From NCBI GenBank assembly GCA_964492235.1, contig CAZBJQ010000086.1, forward strand, positions 1 through 12,650: 12,650 bases of DNA, written 5' to 3'. Each line of letters opens with the position of its first letter. Within the stretch, counting starts at the first letter, position 1. This document shows positions 6,706-12,650 of this stretch, piece by piece. The notes beneath the pieces are model-generated. The model saw nothing but the letters and a program-made list of their open reading frames with translations. It did not search any database and was not told the origin of the DNA. The DNA comes from PFL42 sp964492235. GTDB taxonomy: Bacteria > Chloroflexota > Anaerolineae > Anaerolineales > E44-bin32. Both the position numbers and the translations under genes were made by a program.

Positions 6706-8022
6706 TCAGGGCAGCCGGCGCAGGCTTGGCCAGCGCAGCCACAGCAGCCCGGCAAAGCCGAGCTGGAACACGGCGGTGAGGGCGACCGTCGCTGGTTCAC
6801 CGACCCGGGAGGCTGTAACGCCGGCCAGCAAGGATCCCACCGGGATCATGCCGAAGAAAACCAGGGTGTAGATCCCCATCACCCGTCCGCGCAATGCATC
6901 CGGAACCTGGGATTGCACCAGCGCGTTGATCGTGTTGACGATCAGCATGAAGCCCCAGCCGACCCCGGCCAGGGCTAACAGCGAGAGGGGAAGGAGGCGG
7001 GCGGCCGAGAAGGCGAACAACAGGAGGCCCATGGCAAAGCTCCCCAGCGTCAGCAGTCTCCCTTTGACTTGGTGCCGCCCGAGGGAGGCGATCATCAATC
7101 CGGCGATGAGAGCTCCAATGCCCCTCGCCGAAAGCAGCAGGCCATTGGTGGCCGCCGTTCCGCCCAGGATCTCCACCGACCAAGCCGGGATCAGCGTCAC
7201 GATCCCGATCCCGAGCAAGGCGAATACGCCCAGGGATGCGATCAACTTACGCACGCTCTCGGTCTGCGCTACGTAGCGAAGCCCCTGGCGCAGCTCGCCG
7301 AGCGCCGAACCCTGTGTATTTGGGGCCGGAAGCTGCGGCAGGGTCATCAACGAGAGAGCGGTGATGACCGCCAGGAATGTGACACCGTTGACTACAAAGC
7401 ACCAGGCCGCTCCCGCCAGGGCGTAGATGATGCCGCCGACGGCCGGACCGACAACGGTAGCGGCGTTGAACATCGTTGCATTCAAGGCGATGGCATTCGT
7501 CAGGTCCTCCCGGCCGACCAGCTCGATCGTGAAGGACTGTCGCGCCGGGGCGTCGAAGGCGTTGGCCGTGCCGAGCAGGAACGCCAGGACGATGATGTGC
7601 CATGGCTGAACCCTGCCAGTGAAAGTCAGAAAGGCGAGGGTGAAGGCCAGCAACATCATGGCGCACTGGGTGATGACCAGCAGCGTCCGGCGAGGGATGC
7701 GGTCCGCGACCACGCCGCCATAGAGCGTGAACAGCCAGCTGGGGACTCCAGCCGCGAACCCCACATAGCCGAGATAGGCCGACGATCGCGTGAGCTCGTA
7801 GACCAGGAATCCCTGCGCGGTCGTCTGCATCCAGGTGCCGAAAAGGGAGATCAATTGACCGGCAAACCACAACCGGTAGTTTGGATGGCGCAGGGAGATG
7901 AAGGTCTCCTTCACGCCGCGCCGGATCCGGGCTGCCGCCGACCGGCGCGTGGGTACCGGAGTGGCTTCGTCCGAAGGAGCCTCGGGGGTGAGTGCACTCT
8001 CGGGAGGTTGCGTAGAACCCAA
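6706..8022 (-). CDS. MFS exporter, EntS-like (MFS_3 family)
   Basis: 438-residue inner-membrane transporter with about twelve hydrophobic stretches, resembling the enterobactin exporter EntS and related drug or siderophore exporters. After a polar 38-residue tail come the family start KETFISLRHPNYRLWFAG (38-55), motif A GGVVADRIPRR (102-112) after the second helix, GTANAFDAPARQSF (151-164), NAIALNATMFN (176-186) with VGPAVGG (191-197), and the second-half motif VPDALRGRVMGIY (373-385). The frame is open up to 8292, but no ATG is available in the core. TTG at 8022 has GGAG six nt ahead and gives the usual length; a GTG at 7914 is the alternative (402 residues). The substrate is unknown; no siderophore genes are visible nearby. 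It stands alone on its strand, convergent with the peptide transporter operon. Confidence 0.88.
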   Translation of the reverse strand: MGSTQPPESALTPEAPSDEATPVPTRRSAAARIRRGVKETFISLRHPNYRLWFAGQLISLFGTWMQTTAQGFLVYELTRSSAYLGYVGFAAGVPSWLFTLYGGVVADRIPRRTLLVITQCAMMLLAFTLAFLTFTGRVQPWHIIVLAFLLGTANAFDAPARQSFTIELVGREDLTNAIALNATMFNAATVVGPAVGGIIYALAGAAWCFVVNGVTFLAVITALSLMTLPQLPAPNTQGSALGELRQGLRYVAQTESVRKLIASLGVFALLGIGIVTLIPAWSVEILGGTAATNGLLLSARGIGALIAGLMIASLGRHQVKGRLLTLGSFAMGLLLFAFSAARLLPLSLLALAGVGWGFMLIVNTINALVQSQVPDALRGRVMGIYTLVFFGMIPVGSLLAGVTASRVGEPATVALTAVFQLGFAGLLWLRWPSLRRLP

Positions 8023-8028
8023 CTTCCT

Positions 8029-8032
8029 CTCC
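8029..8032 (-). promoter_or_regulatory. Ribosome binding site of the MFS gene
   Basis: Read on the - strand, GGAGAGGAAG directly precedes TTG at 8022; GGAG is six nt from the start codon. This supports TTG 8022 over the much longer open frame, which would run through the palindrome at 8142-8172. Confidence 0.5.
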
Positions 8033-8141
8033 GGCAGGTGGGCAGAGATTGGCCGCAATTGCCCGGCGGCCGGAAGTCGAGAGGCATCGACCGCCGGGCC
8101 CTGTTTGCGGGGTGGTCTTTCGACACGGGCTGCCTTCGAAT

Positions 8142-8172
8142 CCGAGGGTGTGGGTTTCGCCCACACCCTCGG
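8142..8172. promoter_or_regulatory. 13-bp perfect inverted repeat upstream of the MFS gene
   Basis: The arm CCGAGGGTGTGGG (8142-8154) pairs with CCCACACCCTCGG (8160-8172) around the loop TTTCG. It lies about 120 nt upstream of the MFS start, and a -10-like TAGAAT on the - strand (8179-8174) abuts it, so transcription could begin within the repeat. No T-run follows on either strand. It may be an operator, a leader hairpin or an attenuator; which one cannot be told from sequence. Confidence 0.7.
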
Positions 8173-8246
8173 TATTCTACAACCCCGGTTGGCATCACTG
8201 GCCAGGCAGGTCAGCGCAGCTCCCGGGAGGCGGCTGGACCAGGGTC

Positions 8247-8464
8247 TTCCGAACCTGGACCGTCCGGAAGGCGGCGAGCGGGCGCGCGGCAACTACTCCG
8301 CTTACTCCTCGGACCTACCGGGATGTGTCGCGACGGGAAGCACCCGTGGGCAGGTAACGCGCAGGATGCATCAAGCGATCGAGATGCACATTGCCGGCCT
8401 CCGCGAGGATCGTGTTCCCATCCCCAAGTCGTCATCCACGGCCGAGTTCATCGCTGTTCCGTAG
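8247..8464 (+). pseudogene. HicB-family antitoxin remnant, frameshifted N-terminus
   Basis: The reading frame from 8288 to the TAG at 8462-8464 encodes a near-complete HicB antitoxin body: GNYSAYSSDLPGCVATGSTR, then a helix with AIEMHIAGLREDRVPIP and the ending SSSTAEFIAV. In type II HicAB systems HicB neutralises the mRNA-cleaving toxin HicA. The usual first strand of HicB (like VVVEKAPSG) is not in this frame; a similar stretch, FRTWTVRKAASG, lies in the neighbouring frame at about 8247-8282, so a frameshift near 8283-8288 is likely. Neither frame offers an ATG or GTG near the expected start. No intact hicA is visible upstream, where it usually lies; short stretches at 8180-8250 are only vaguely reminiscent of a HicA end. 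Best read as a decayed solitary antitoxin. The HicB relation is strong, the pseudogene call moderate. Confidence 0.72.
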
Positions 8465-8723
8465 TCCTTCCTCGCGACGCTCCGCCCCCTCCAGGATCCA
8501 TGAAAGCGCTGCTGTCGTGGCGTCTGAGCTTCGCAGATCTGATCGATCCCTTGCTGTTCTGGGGGTGTCGTTTCCTAATCACTGCTGCTTTGAATACTTG
8601 GAGACGAGAAGAGCATCCACTCATGCCTCGGTCTAAAGAGCCGAGGCCAGCGGTGTTGTGGGAGAAGTACTCGCTTGTTGTGTCCCCGCCGAAGGTCCCC
8701 GGAGGGGGAAGGGCACTTTAGGG

Positions 8724-8778
8724 ACCTCTAGGCCACCAGAGGCGATCTCGGGCCGCACACGGCAACCTCCAGGCCACC
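8724..8778. repeat. Short imperfect direct repeat with hairpin arms
   Basis: ACCTCTAGGCCACC at 8724-8737 recurs as ACCTCCAGGCCACC at 8765-8778 (13 of 14 identical, 41 nt apart). In each copy the first half is also the left arm of a hairpin: CCTCT with AGAGG at 8738-8742, and CCTCCAGGC with GCCTGGAGG at 8791-8799. The matching T-to-C change keeps pairing in each case. It sits just downstream of the - strand lipoprotein gene. Confidence 0.5.
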
Positions 8779-8799
8779 TTTCATCGGGCAGCCTGGAGG
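8766..8799 (-). terminator. Possible 3' hairpin of the lipoprotein transcript
   Basis: A 9-bp perfect stem (8766-8774 with 8791-8799, 16-nt loop) begins 29 nt after the stop of the - strand lipoprotein gene. The position suits a transcript end. The downstream sequence on the - strand (TTGCCG) lacks a proper T-run, so intrinsic termination is uncertain. Confidence 0.35.
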
Positions 8800-8827
8800 C
8801 CTACGGTTCAAGAGACCGGGGTTGGAT

Positions 8828-9502
8828 CTAGAGTCTGGAAGCCATGGACTTGGCCAAGATCAGGAGCGCGGCCCGGTGCCCCTCCGGGTCCCCGATATTC
8901 CCGCCGAGGACGACGCTGAAGATATAGTTGTCTTTGACAGCGGTGTATTGGGCAGCATGCTCGGTTGTTGTCCAATAAGCCTGGTCTCCCAGGCCGTCCT
9001 CCTGGGTGCTCGTTGTGCTGGCCTCATCAGTCAGCATCTTGGCGAGTTGCTGTTCCATGATCTGTTTGGCGTCCACGACTGACCCCGCATCCACTAGAGT
9101 AATCACGACAGTGAGTCCTGTCCCCACATAGGTGCAGAAATAGAGCGTCCCTCCGGTATCTTCGTCCTGGTCCACTCCGGGGTCGATGGATGTGACTGGT
9201 TGGCCAAGAACCGCCTCGGCTTCCGGTTGCGTGATCAGCGCGCAGATATCGACAAGGTCTTCCTCTTGTCCATTGTTGGATCCGGACATTTCGGTCGACA
9301 CTGCGGTCGCTTCTGCGGTCGATCCAGCATTGGACTGCCCTTCCGACAAGAGGGAACTCGTGAGGGTCGATGGGGTCGGGGTTAATGAGCTCGATGGAAT
9401 GCCTTCGCAGGCAGAAAGGCTCAGGGCGATCATACATATGAGCGCAATCAACGAGGTGAACTTCTGCTTACTGCCAGGACTAATGCTGAGAGTCTTGAAC
9501 AT
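8828..9502 (-). CDS. Small secreted lipoprotein, DUF3558-like (copy A)
   Basis: 224-residue lipoprotein of unknown function. Signal peptide with basic start and hydrophobic core (about 16-31), perfect lipobox LSAC with Cys32, then a Ser/Thr/Gly-rich linker to about residue 78. The folded domain follows: DICALITQPEAEAVLG (85-100) and YFCTYVG (121-127) place two cysteines, 87 and 123, that probably form a disulfide; then a helix (144-158), GLGDQAYW (170-177) and a final helix LLILAKSMASRL. This arrangement resembles DUF3558 lipoproteins; I am sure of the lipoprotein nature and only moderately of the family. The ATG at 9502 was chosen because AGGAG lies 5 nt ahead and the signal peptide begins there, although the frame is open to 9643. 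The next gene upstream on the same strand encodes a likely paralog. Confidence 0.85.
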   Translation of the reverse strand: MFKTLSISPGSKQKFTSLIALICMIALSLSACEGIPSSSLTPTPSTLTSSLLSEGQSNAGSTAEATAVSTEMSGSNNGQEEDLVDICALITQPEAEAVLGQPVTSIDPGVDQDEDTGGTLYFCTYVGTGLTVVITLVDAGSVVDAKQIMEQQLAKMLTDEASTTSTQEDGLGDQAYWTTTEHAAQYTAVKDNYIFSVVLGGNIGDPEGHRAALLILAKSMASRL

Positions 9503-9644
9503 GCTTTCTCCTAAAGTTGATGGTGACTTAGACAGGCGAAATGGGCTGAGGCGTTTGCAGAACGGGCGTGTGAGACTGCAACCCGGTAGGCCTGGTTCTA
9601 CTCCTCCGCCCGGAATGGGACAGACAGACCGCCCGCTCGCCAAT

Positions 9645-9663
9645 GGCTGCAGCCTTTGCAGCC
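9645..9663. promoter_or_regulatory. Hairpin between the two lipoprotein genes
   Basis: GGCTGCA (9645-9651) pairs with TGCAGCC (9657-9663) around a 5-nt loop. It lies in the 245-nt gap between the two - strand lipoprotein genes. No T-run follows. It could be a weak 3' hairpin of copy B or a leader structure of copy A. The remainder of the gap shows no ORF with support. Confidence 0.35.
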
Positions 9664-9747
9664 CAATCGCTCAATCAGCTATGCAGCAGGGTTGTCCTGA
9701 TGCGTGATAGGCCAAGAGGCCGTTCCCGAGCTTGACAATTGCCACGG

Positions 9748-10350
9748 CTAGAGATTGGTCAGGACGTACTCGGCCAGCTTGTGGACCAGGTCGGCATCGT
9801 CACCCAGAACATCGACCGAGACGCCGCCGGCATTCCGCACCATGATCTCATAGGCCTTTGTCCCCACGCGGGTGCCCATGAAAGCGTTGTCCCCGAGACC
9901 TTCAATAGGCTTCGCATCGACAAGCGCGCCCAGACTAAGCTCAAACAGGTCAGGATCGATAAGGTTGATGAAGTACAGCTGCGTGCCGCCGCTGCCTCCG
10001 TCCGTCAGCATGCCATAGGTGCAGTCCGGCCCACCGCTGCCCGTGCCGGTGTTGCTTGGGTCCGATAATGTGGCGTTGAGCGCTTCCGCTACCGCTTCGC
10101 CCGGGAACATGGTGCAGGCATTCATCGACAGAATATCGAGGCCGGGGGCCGAAGCGGCCGGCGCGGTTGGAGCATCGGCCTGGGGTGCCGATGTAGCCTG
10201 ATCCCCGCCCGACGCATTCACCGTGGATGTATCGTCCGGCTTGCTCCCCAGGCTGCAGGCAGATACACCGAGGACCAGTGCTCCGAAGAGAAGGAGCACG
10301 GGCGCAGATGCCCGGACTGACTTTACCGCCTTCAGGATCTGTTCATTCAT
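9748..10350 (-). CDS. Small secreted lipoprotein, DUF3558-like (copy B)
   Basis: 200-residue lipoprotein of unknown function, likely paralog of the next gene downstream (copy A). Signal peptide 1-31 with basic start (KAVKSVRAS), hydrophobic core and lipobox VSAC at Cys32, then an Ala/Pro/Thr linker to about residue 68. The domain has the same order of landmarks as copy A: NACTMFPGEAVAEAL (77-91) and DCTYGML (109-115) with cysteines 79 and 110, then GLGDNAFMG (151-159), a strand pair and a closing helix ADLVHKLAEYVLTNL. The ATG at 10350 has GGAGG five nt ahead; the frame is open to 10422 without support. The linker length and overall sequence differ from copy A, so the duplication is old. Partner or ligand unknown. 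Confidence 0.85.
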   Translation of the reverse strand: MNEQILKAVKSVRASAPVLLLFGALVLGVSACSLGSKPDDTSTVNASGGDQATSAPQADAPTAPAASAPGLDILSMNACTMFPGEAVAEALNATLSDPSNTGTGSGGPDCTYGMLTDGGSGGTQLYFINLIDPDLFELSLGALVDAKPIEGLGDNAFMGTRVGTKAYEIMVRNAGGVSVDVLGDDADLVHKLAEYVLTNL

Positions 10351-10854
10351 AACACCCTCCATGGGTCGTTTCAGATGGCGCGCTGCCCCTGCGTTCGGCG
10401 ATGGAGGGCCTCCCATTGCCAATCACAAGGGAACTACGCCGCTTGCCGGATGGGATTACATCAACCCGGGTCGATTGGACGCTTCTGGGGAACTGCCGTC
10501 GGTCAGAATGCGCCAGACCAGGAGTCTGTTGACTTGCGTGGCGGCCCAAAACCTCAATCGCACGGAACTTGCGCCCATGCGGCCTGCCGGCACAAACCAT
10601 CGGCGATGCCGCCTGGCTCCTCGCGGCGTGCCACCAACCATCTACGCTCGCCGTTGCTCATGAAATGGGAGGTTGTGCGATCCTGGGAACCCACGTGCCA
10701 ATGCCCATGTCAATAGAGGACATATCATACCACATTTGCCAGAATAGCGCCACCATTCTGATACCTCGGATCTTCATCGCCTTGCCGTGTTGTCTGAGCA
10801 AGTGGGGGATATCTCGGAGCTCCCAGACAGGACGAACTGCGGCGGCTCCGAAAG
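10351..10854. other. Intergenic stretch between lipoprotein copy B and the truncated regulator
   Basis: About 500 nt. ORFs here are short, overlap in several frames and lack ribosome sites and family resemblance. The part at 10700-10770 is clearly richer in A and T than its surroundings and holds a promoter-like site on the - strand and a small inverted repeat, CAGAAT/ATTCTG at 10740-10745 and 10755-10760. The right end contains the 66-codon ORF that overlaps the regulator's stop. Confidence 0.45.
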
Positions 10855-10858
10855 TCAT
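10658..10858 (-). CDS. Unrecognised 66-residue ORF overlapping the regulator stop
   Basis: Its ATG (10858-10856) overlaps the TGA of the response regulator as ATGA, so it could be translated by coupling. The 66-residue product is rich in Trp, Met and Ile in its second half and shows no winged-helix motif, no membrane helix of full length and no family I recognise. It may be the chance frame that begins where the regulator was cut, passing over the AT-rich promoter-like region at 10724-10760, which argues against a real gene. Confidence 0.2.
   Translation of the reverse strand: MTFGAAAVRPVWELRDIPHLLRQHGKAMKIRGIRMVALFWQMWYDMSSIDMGIGTWVPRIAQPPIS
10724..10729 (-). promoter_or_regulatory. Possible extended -10 promoter reading toward the lipoprotein genes
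   Basis: On the - strand TGGTATGAT is an extended -10 element with five of six consensus bases in TATGAT. The -35 position holds only a poor match. The next gene in this direction is lipoprotein copy B at 10350, about 370 nt away, so the link is uncertain. Confidence 0.25.
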
Positions 10859-11334
10859 GCGCCCAGCCTCAGCGGCTGCGGACCGATGGTGACCAACCGG
10901 TGTTCGACATCCAGCGTCAGCTCGCCGGTGCCGTGCAGGACCATCGCCGGTGCGGGCTCCCCCTCCTCCGGACGGGCACGGCGCAGGACAGCCTTGCCCC
11001 GCGCCAGCAGCTCGCGCGCGCTGAACGGTTTGGTGACATGGTCGTCAGCGCCGACCTCCAGCCCGACCACGCGGCCCACCTCTTCGCCGAGTGCGGTGAT
11101 CATGATGATTGGGACGGCCGTTGACTTGCGCAGCTCGCGACACACATCCAGGCCCTCGATCTCGGGGAGCATCCGGTCGAGCAGGATCAGCTCCGGCTGT
11201 GCTTCACGGGCCAGGCGCAGCGCCTGGTGTCCGTCGGCAGCGACGAGCACGTTGTATCGCGCCTGGCGCAGGTTGTACGCCAGGCGCTCGGTGACCGACG
11301 GTTCGTCGTCGACGACGAGGTTGCGCGCGGACAT
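10855..11334 (-). pseudogene. Response regulator, OmpR type, truncated in its output domain
   Basis: 159 residues where OmpR-type regulators have about 225-240. The receiver domain is complete: acidic pair D9/D10 (VVDDEPSV), phosphoacceptor D53 (ILLDRMLP), T80 (IIMITA) and K102 (GADDHVTKPF), ending near residue 120. A linker and the first strands of the winged helix follow (GTGELTLDVEHRLVTIGPQPLRL), and then the frame ends with GA and a stop where LTPxEFxLL should start. So phosphorylation may still work, but DNA binding as in the family cannot. No histidine kinase lies next to it. ATG 11334 begins the standard MSARNLVVDDEP; no clear ribosome site precedes it. Alternatives: a stand-alone receiver that evolved by loss, or a local sequence error, though no continuation of the winged helix is seen in other frames downstream. 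Confidence 0.8.
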
Positions 11335-11359
11335 TGGGCACAGGATAGCACAGGATTGT

Positions 11360-11402
11360 GGCAGGCCGGTGTCAGGCAGGCGGCAGGCGGCGCGAGGCAG
11401 GC
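11360..11402. repeat. Four GGCAGGC heptamers upstream of the regulator
   Basis: GGCAGGC occurs at 11360-11366, 11375-11381, 11382-11388 and 11396-11402. The starts are 15, 7 and 14 nt apart, close to multiples of seven, with degenerate copies between. It looks like a decayed heptamer tandem repeat beginning 26 nt upstream of the regulator's ATG; a binding-site cluster is the alternative. Confidence 0.5.
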
Positions 11403-11722
11403 CGGGTTCACCCCACTTGAAACCCACTTGGGCTCATGGTCGACTGATCCAAATGCCGGCGGCGATGCATGCCGGTCGTGGCTCGTGCGATCGCGCCGGG
11501 ATGGCATCGTGTCTCGTCCGAAGACATGGGTGCATTGGCCTGGTTCTGCAGCGATCAGCGGATCAGACGCTATCGCGCGGGAGGCAACCATGCCGTATGA
11601 AAGCAGCGGCCTACCCCCACGCGGGGTCAGGCAACAATCCTATTCACTATCTAGGGGAACATGGCGTCCAGACAATTGCAGGCCCAAGCGATCATAGAAA
11701 GGGGCAGTCGTGTGACTCGTTG

Positions 11723-11751
11723 TTGCTCCTTCCGAAAGAAGGGCCTATACT
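11723..11751 (+). promoter_or_regulatory. Sigma70-like promoter of the CoA-transferase gene
   Basis: TTGCTC (11723-11728) and TATACT (11746-11751) are separated by exactly 17 nt. The -10 matches five of six consensus bases, the -35 only the conserved TTG. Transcription would start near 11758, giving a leader of about 85 nt to the ATG at 11842. The region is AT-richer than its surroundings. Confidence 0.5.
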
Positions 11752-11841
11752 TTAGATCAGCTATGTTCTCTTCAAGCGCCGTTCACCAAGGCCATGAACG
11801 TGTCACATCACTGAGTCAACATCAACAGTCGAGAAGAGACC

Positions 11842-12650
11842 ATGCGACCCCTTGTCAACATTCGGATTCTGGATATGACCCGCGCTCTGGCAGGCCCATA
11901 CTGCACCATGATGTTGGGGGATCTGGGCGCAGATGTACTCAAAGTGGAACGGCCAGATAGCGGGGATGACAGCCGTGGCTGGGGACCGCCCTTTGTAGGC
12001 AAACCGTATGGCCCCTATCCAGGCGAATCCGCATACTTCCTTGCCGCCAATCGCAACAAGCGCAGTCTGACGGTCAATATCCAAACCCCGGAAGGGCAAG
12101 AGATCATCCGCCGACTGGCGAGTATCTCTGATGTCCTGGTTGAGAATTATCGCACCGGGGCTCTAGATCAAATGGGACTGGGGTATCCCGAGTTGCACAG
12201 CTTGTACCCCAGACTGGTCTACTGCTCCATCAGCGGCTATGGACGCACCGGCCCCCTGGCTGAACGCCCCGGCTATGACGCAATTCTTCAAGCCGAAGGC
12301 GGGATGATGAGTATCACCGGGGAGGTGGATGGGCCTCCTTCTCGCGTGGGGATACCCATTATTGACATCACCGCCGGGATGTTTGCCGCCACCTCAATTC
12401 TGGCGGCCCTGCATTCTCGCGATCGAACGGGAGAGGGGCAGCAGGTAGACATCTCCCTTTTCGATTCGGAGATCGCCCTCATGGCCAACGTAGCCTCCAA
12501 CTATCTGGTTGGCGGTGACCAGCCCCGTCGTTTGGGCAATGCCCACCCAAATCTCGCCCCTTACGAGGCATTCTCGGCCCGCGATGGCTGGTTCATGCTG
12601 GGCGCCGCCAATGAGCGACAATGGGGACTGCTCTGTGACATGCTTGGCCG
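11842..12650 (+). CDS. Family III CoA-transferase (CaiB/BaiF type), 3' end outside the window
   Basis: The first 269 residues of a protein that in this family is usually about 390-420 residues long; the frame is open at the window edge. Family III enzymes move CoA between carboxylic acids through an aspartyl-CoA intermediate (examples: formyl-CoA transferase, CaiB, BaiF). The N-terminus shows the typical IRILDMTRALAGPYCTMMLGDLGADVLKVERP (7-38), then AANRNKRSLTVN (68-79), VLVENYRTGALDQMGLGY (98-115), YCSISGYGRTGP (127-138), and the catalytic Asp175 in GIPIIDITAG (170-179), equivalent to the active-site Asp of formyl-CoA transferase. GEGQQVDISLFDSEIALM (197-214) and the LGNAHPNLAPYE block (231-242) follow. 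ATG 11842 fits the family start; the ribosome site is weak (GAGAAGAGA, 2 nt ahead). The acid substrate cannot be read from sequence. Confidence 0.93.
   Translation, partial: MRPLVNIRILDMTRALAGPYCTMMLGDLGADVLKVERPDSGDDSRGWGPPFVGKPYGPYPGESAYFLAANRNKRSLTVNIQTPEGQEIIRRLASISDVLVENYRTGALDQMGLGYPELHSLYPRLVYCSISGYGRTGPLAERPGYDAILQAEGGMMSITGEVDGPPSRVGIPIIDITAGMFAATSILAALHSRDRTGEGQQVDISLFDSEIALMANVASNYLVGGDQPRRLGNAHPNLAPYEAFSARDGWFMLGAANERQWGLLCDMLG

Larger units (their letters stand above)
8465..8827. other. Gene-poor stretch with several hairpins
   Basis: No supported gene. A 73-codon ORF (ATG 8500 to 8721, + strand) has only a weak AGGA three nt ahead and an unrecognised product with one hydrophobic patch, so it is not called. 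Structures seen: GCCTCGG/CCGAGGC at 8625-8631 and 8641-8647; CCTCT/AGAGG at 8725-8729 and 8738-8742; CCTCCAGGC/GCCTGGAGG at 8766-8774 and 8791-8799. The last could stop or protect the - strand lipoprotein transcript ending at 8828, but no T-run follows it. Confidence 0.5.
11335..11841. other. Divergent intergenic region between regulator and CoA-transferase
   Basis: About 500 nt between two divergently oriented genes. No gene is supported; the overlapping + strand ORFs lack ribosome sites and family resemblance. The left end, just upstream of the regulator, carries a cluster of GGCAGGC heptamers. The right third is less GC-rich and holds a promoter-like site for the CoA-transferase gene. Confidence 0.5.

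Noticed and set aside
8023..8292. Longer MFS start at 8292
   Set aside because: It would add 90 Arg/Pro-rich residues, run through the 13-bp palindrome and overlap the HicB remnant. TTG 8022 has a ribosome site and gives the family length.
7069..8721. 550-codon + strand frame opposite the MFS gene
   Set aside because: Mostly the antisense of the exporter, and its low-complexity product has no recognisable domain. Only the different frame ending at 8464 contains real HicB sequence.
8804..8818. tRNA T-arm-like GGTTCAAGA
   Set aside because: The flanking bases do not form the five-base stem, and no cloverleaf can be drawn around it.
9732..9737. Perfect TTGACA on the + strand
   Set aside because: No -10 element at 16-18 nt downstream, and no + strand gene follows. 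It lies at the end of a - strand gene.
10708..10713. TTGACA on the - strand
   Set aside because: No acceptable -10 element at the right distance; the extended -10 nearby lies on the wrong side of it.
11403..11416. GGGTTCACCCC resembling a tRNA T-loop
   Set aside because: The stem does not pair correctly, and no acceptor or anticodon arms are found nearby.

Overview
The window is GC-rich bacterial chromosomal DNA. Its content suggests a Chloroflexota-like bacterium: a lipobox-type peptide-binding protein with a small-residue linker, a full five-gene Dpp/Opp transporter, an EntS-type MFS exporter, small paired-cysteine lipoproteins and a family III CoA-transferase. That assignment is an inference from gene style only; an actinobacterium or another GC-rich phylum cannot be excluded. 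No tRNA, rRNA, CRISPR array or insertion sequence was recognised.

Left half (145-6148, + strand): one operon for a peptide-type ABC importer. The order is substrate-binding lipoprotein, permease B, permease C, ATPase D, ATPase F. The two ATPase genes are tightly coupled: ATGA overlap at 4051-4054 and a 14-nt overlap at 5039-5052. The first two junctions are looser. A 12-bp perfect GC hairpin lies between the binding protein and permease B. A 187-nt gap between the two permeases is bridged almost exactly by a 61-codon ORF that overlaps the stop of permease B and ends 5 nt before the GTG of permease C.

Middle (6149-8827): a roughly 560-nt stretch without a recognisable gene, then an EntS-like MFS exporter on the - strand (8022-6706, probable TTG start). 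Upstream of it is a striking 13-bp inverted repeat (8142-8172). On the + strand behind it is a HicB-family antitoxin remnant (about 8247-8464) whose N-terminus appears frameshifted and which lacks a convincing HicA partner. The next 360 nt hold several hairpins but no supported gene.

Right part (8828-12650): two - strand genes encode small lipoproteins with the same layout (lipobox Cys32, Ser/Thr/Ala-rich linker, then a domain with two cysteines and a GLGD motif). They are likely tandem paralogs of DUF3558 style. Further on is a - strand OmpR-type response regulator (11334-10855). Its receiver domain is complete, but its winged-helix output domain is cut off after about 25 residues, and its stop overlaps the start of an unrecognised 66-codon ORF. 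Finally a + strand family III CoA-transferase (CaiB/BaiF type) begins at 11842 behind a good sigma70-like promoter and runs off the window.

The peptide transporter is ordinary and probably functional. The accessory interest lies between 6149 and 11841, where broken genes (HicB remnant, truncated regulator), hairpins, short repeats and paired lipoproteins suggest a region of turnover. I do not see a convincing new multi-gene system.
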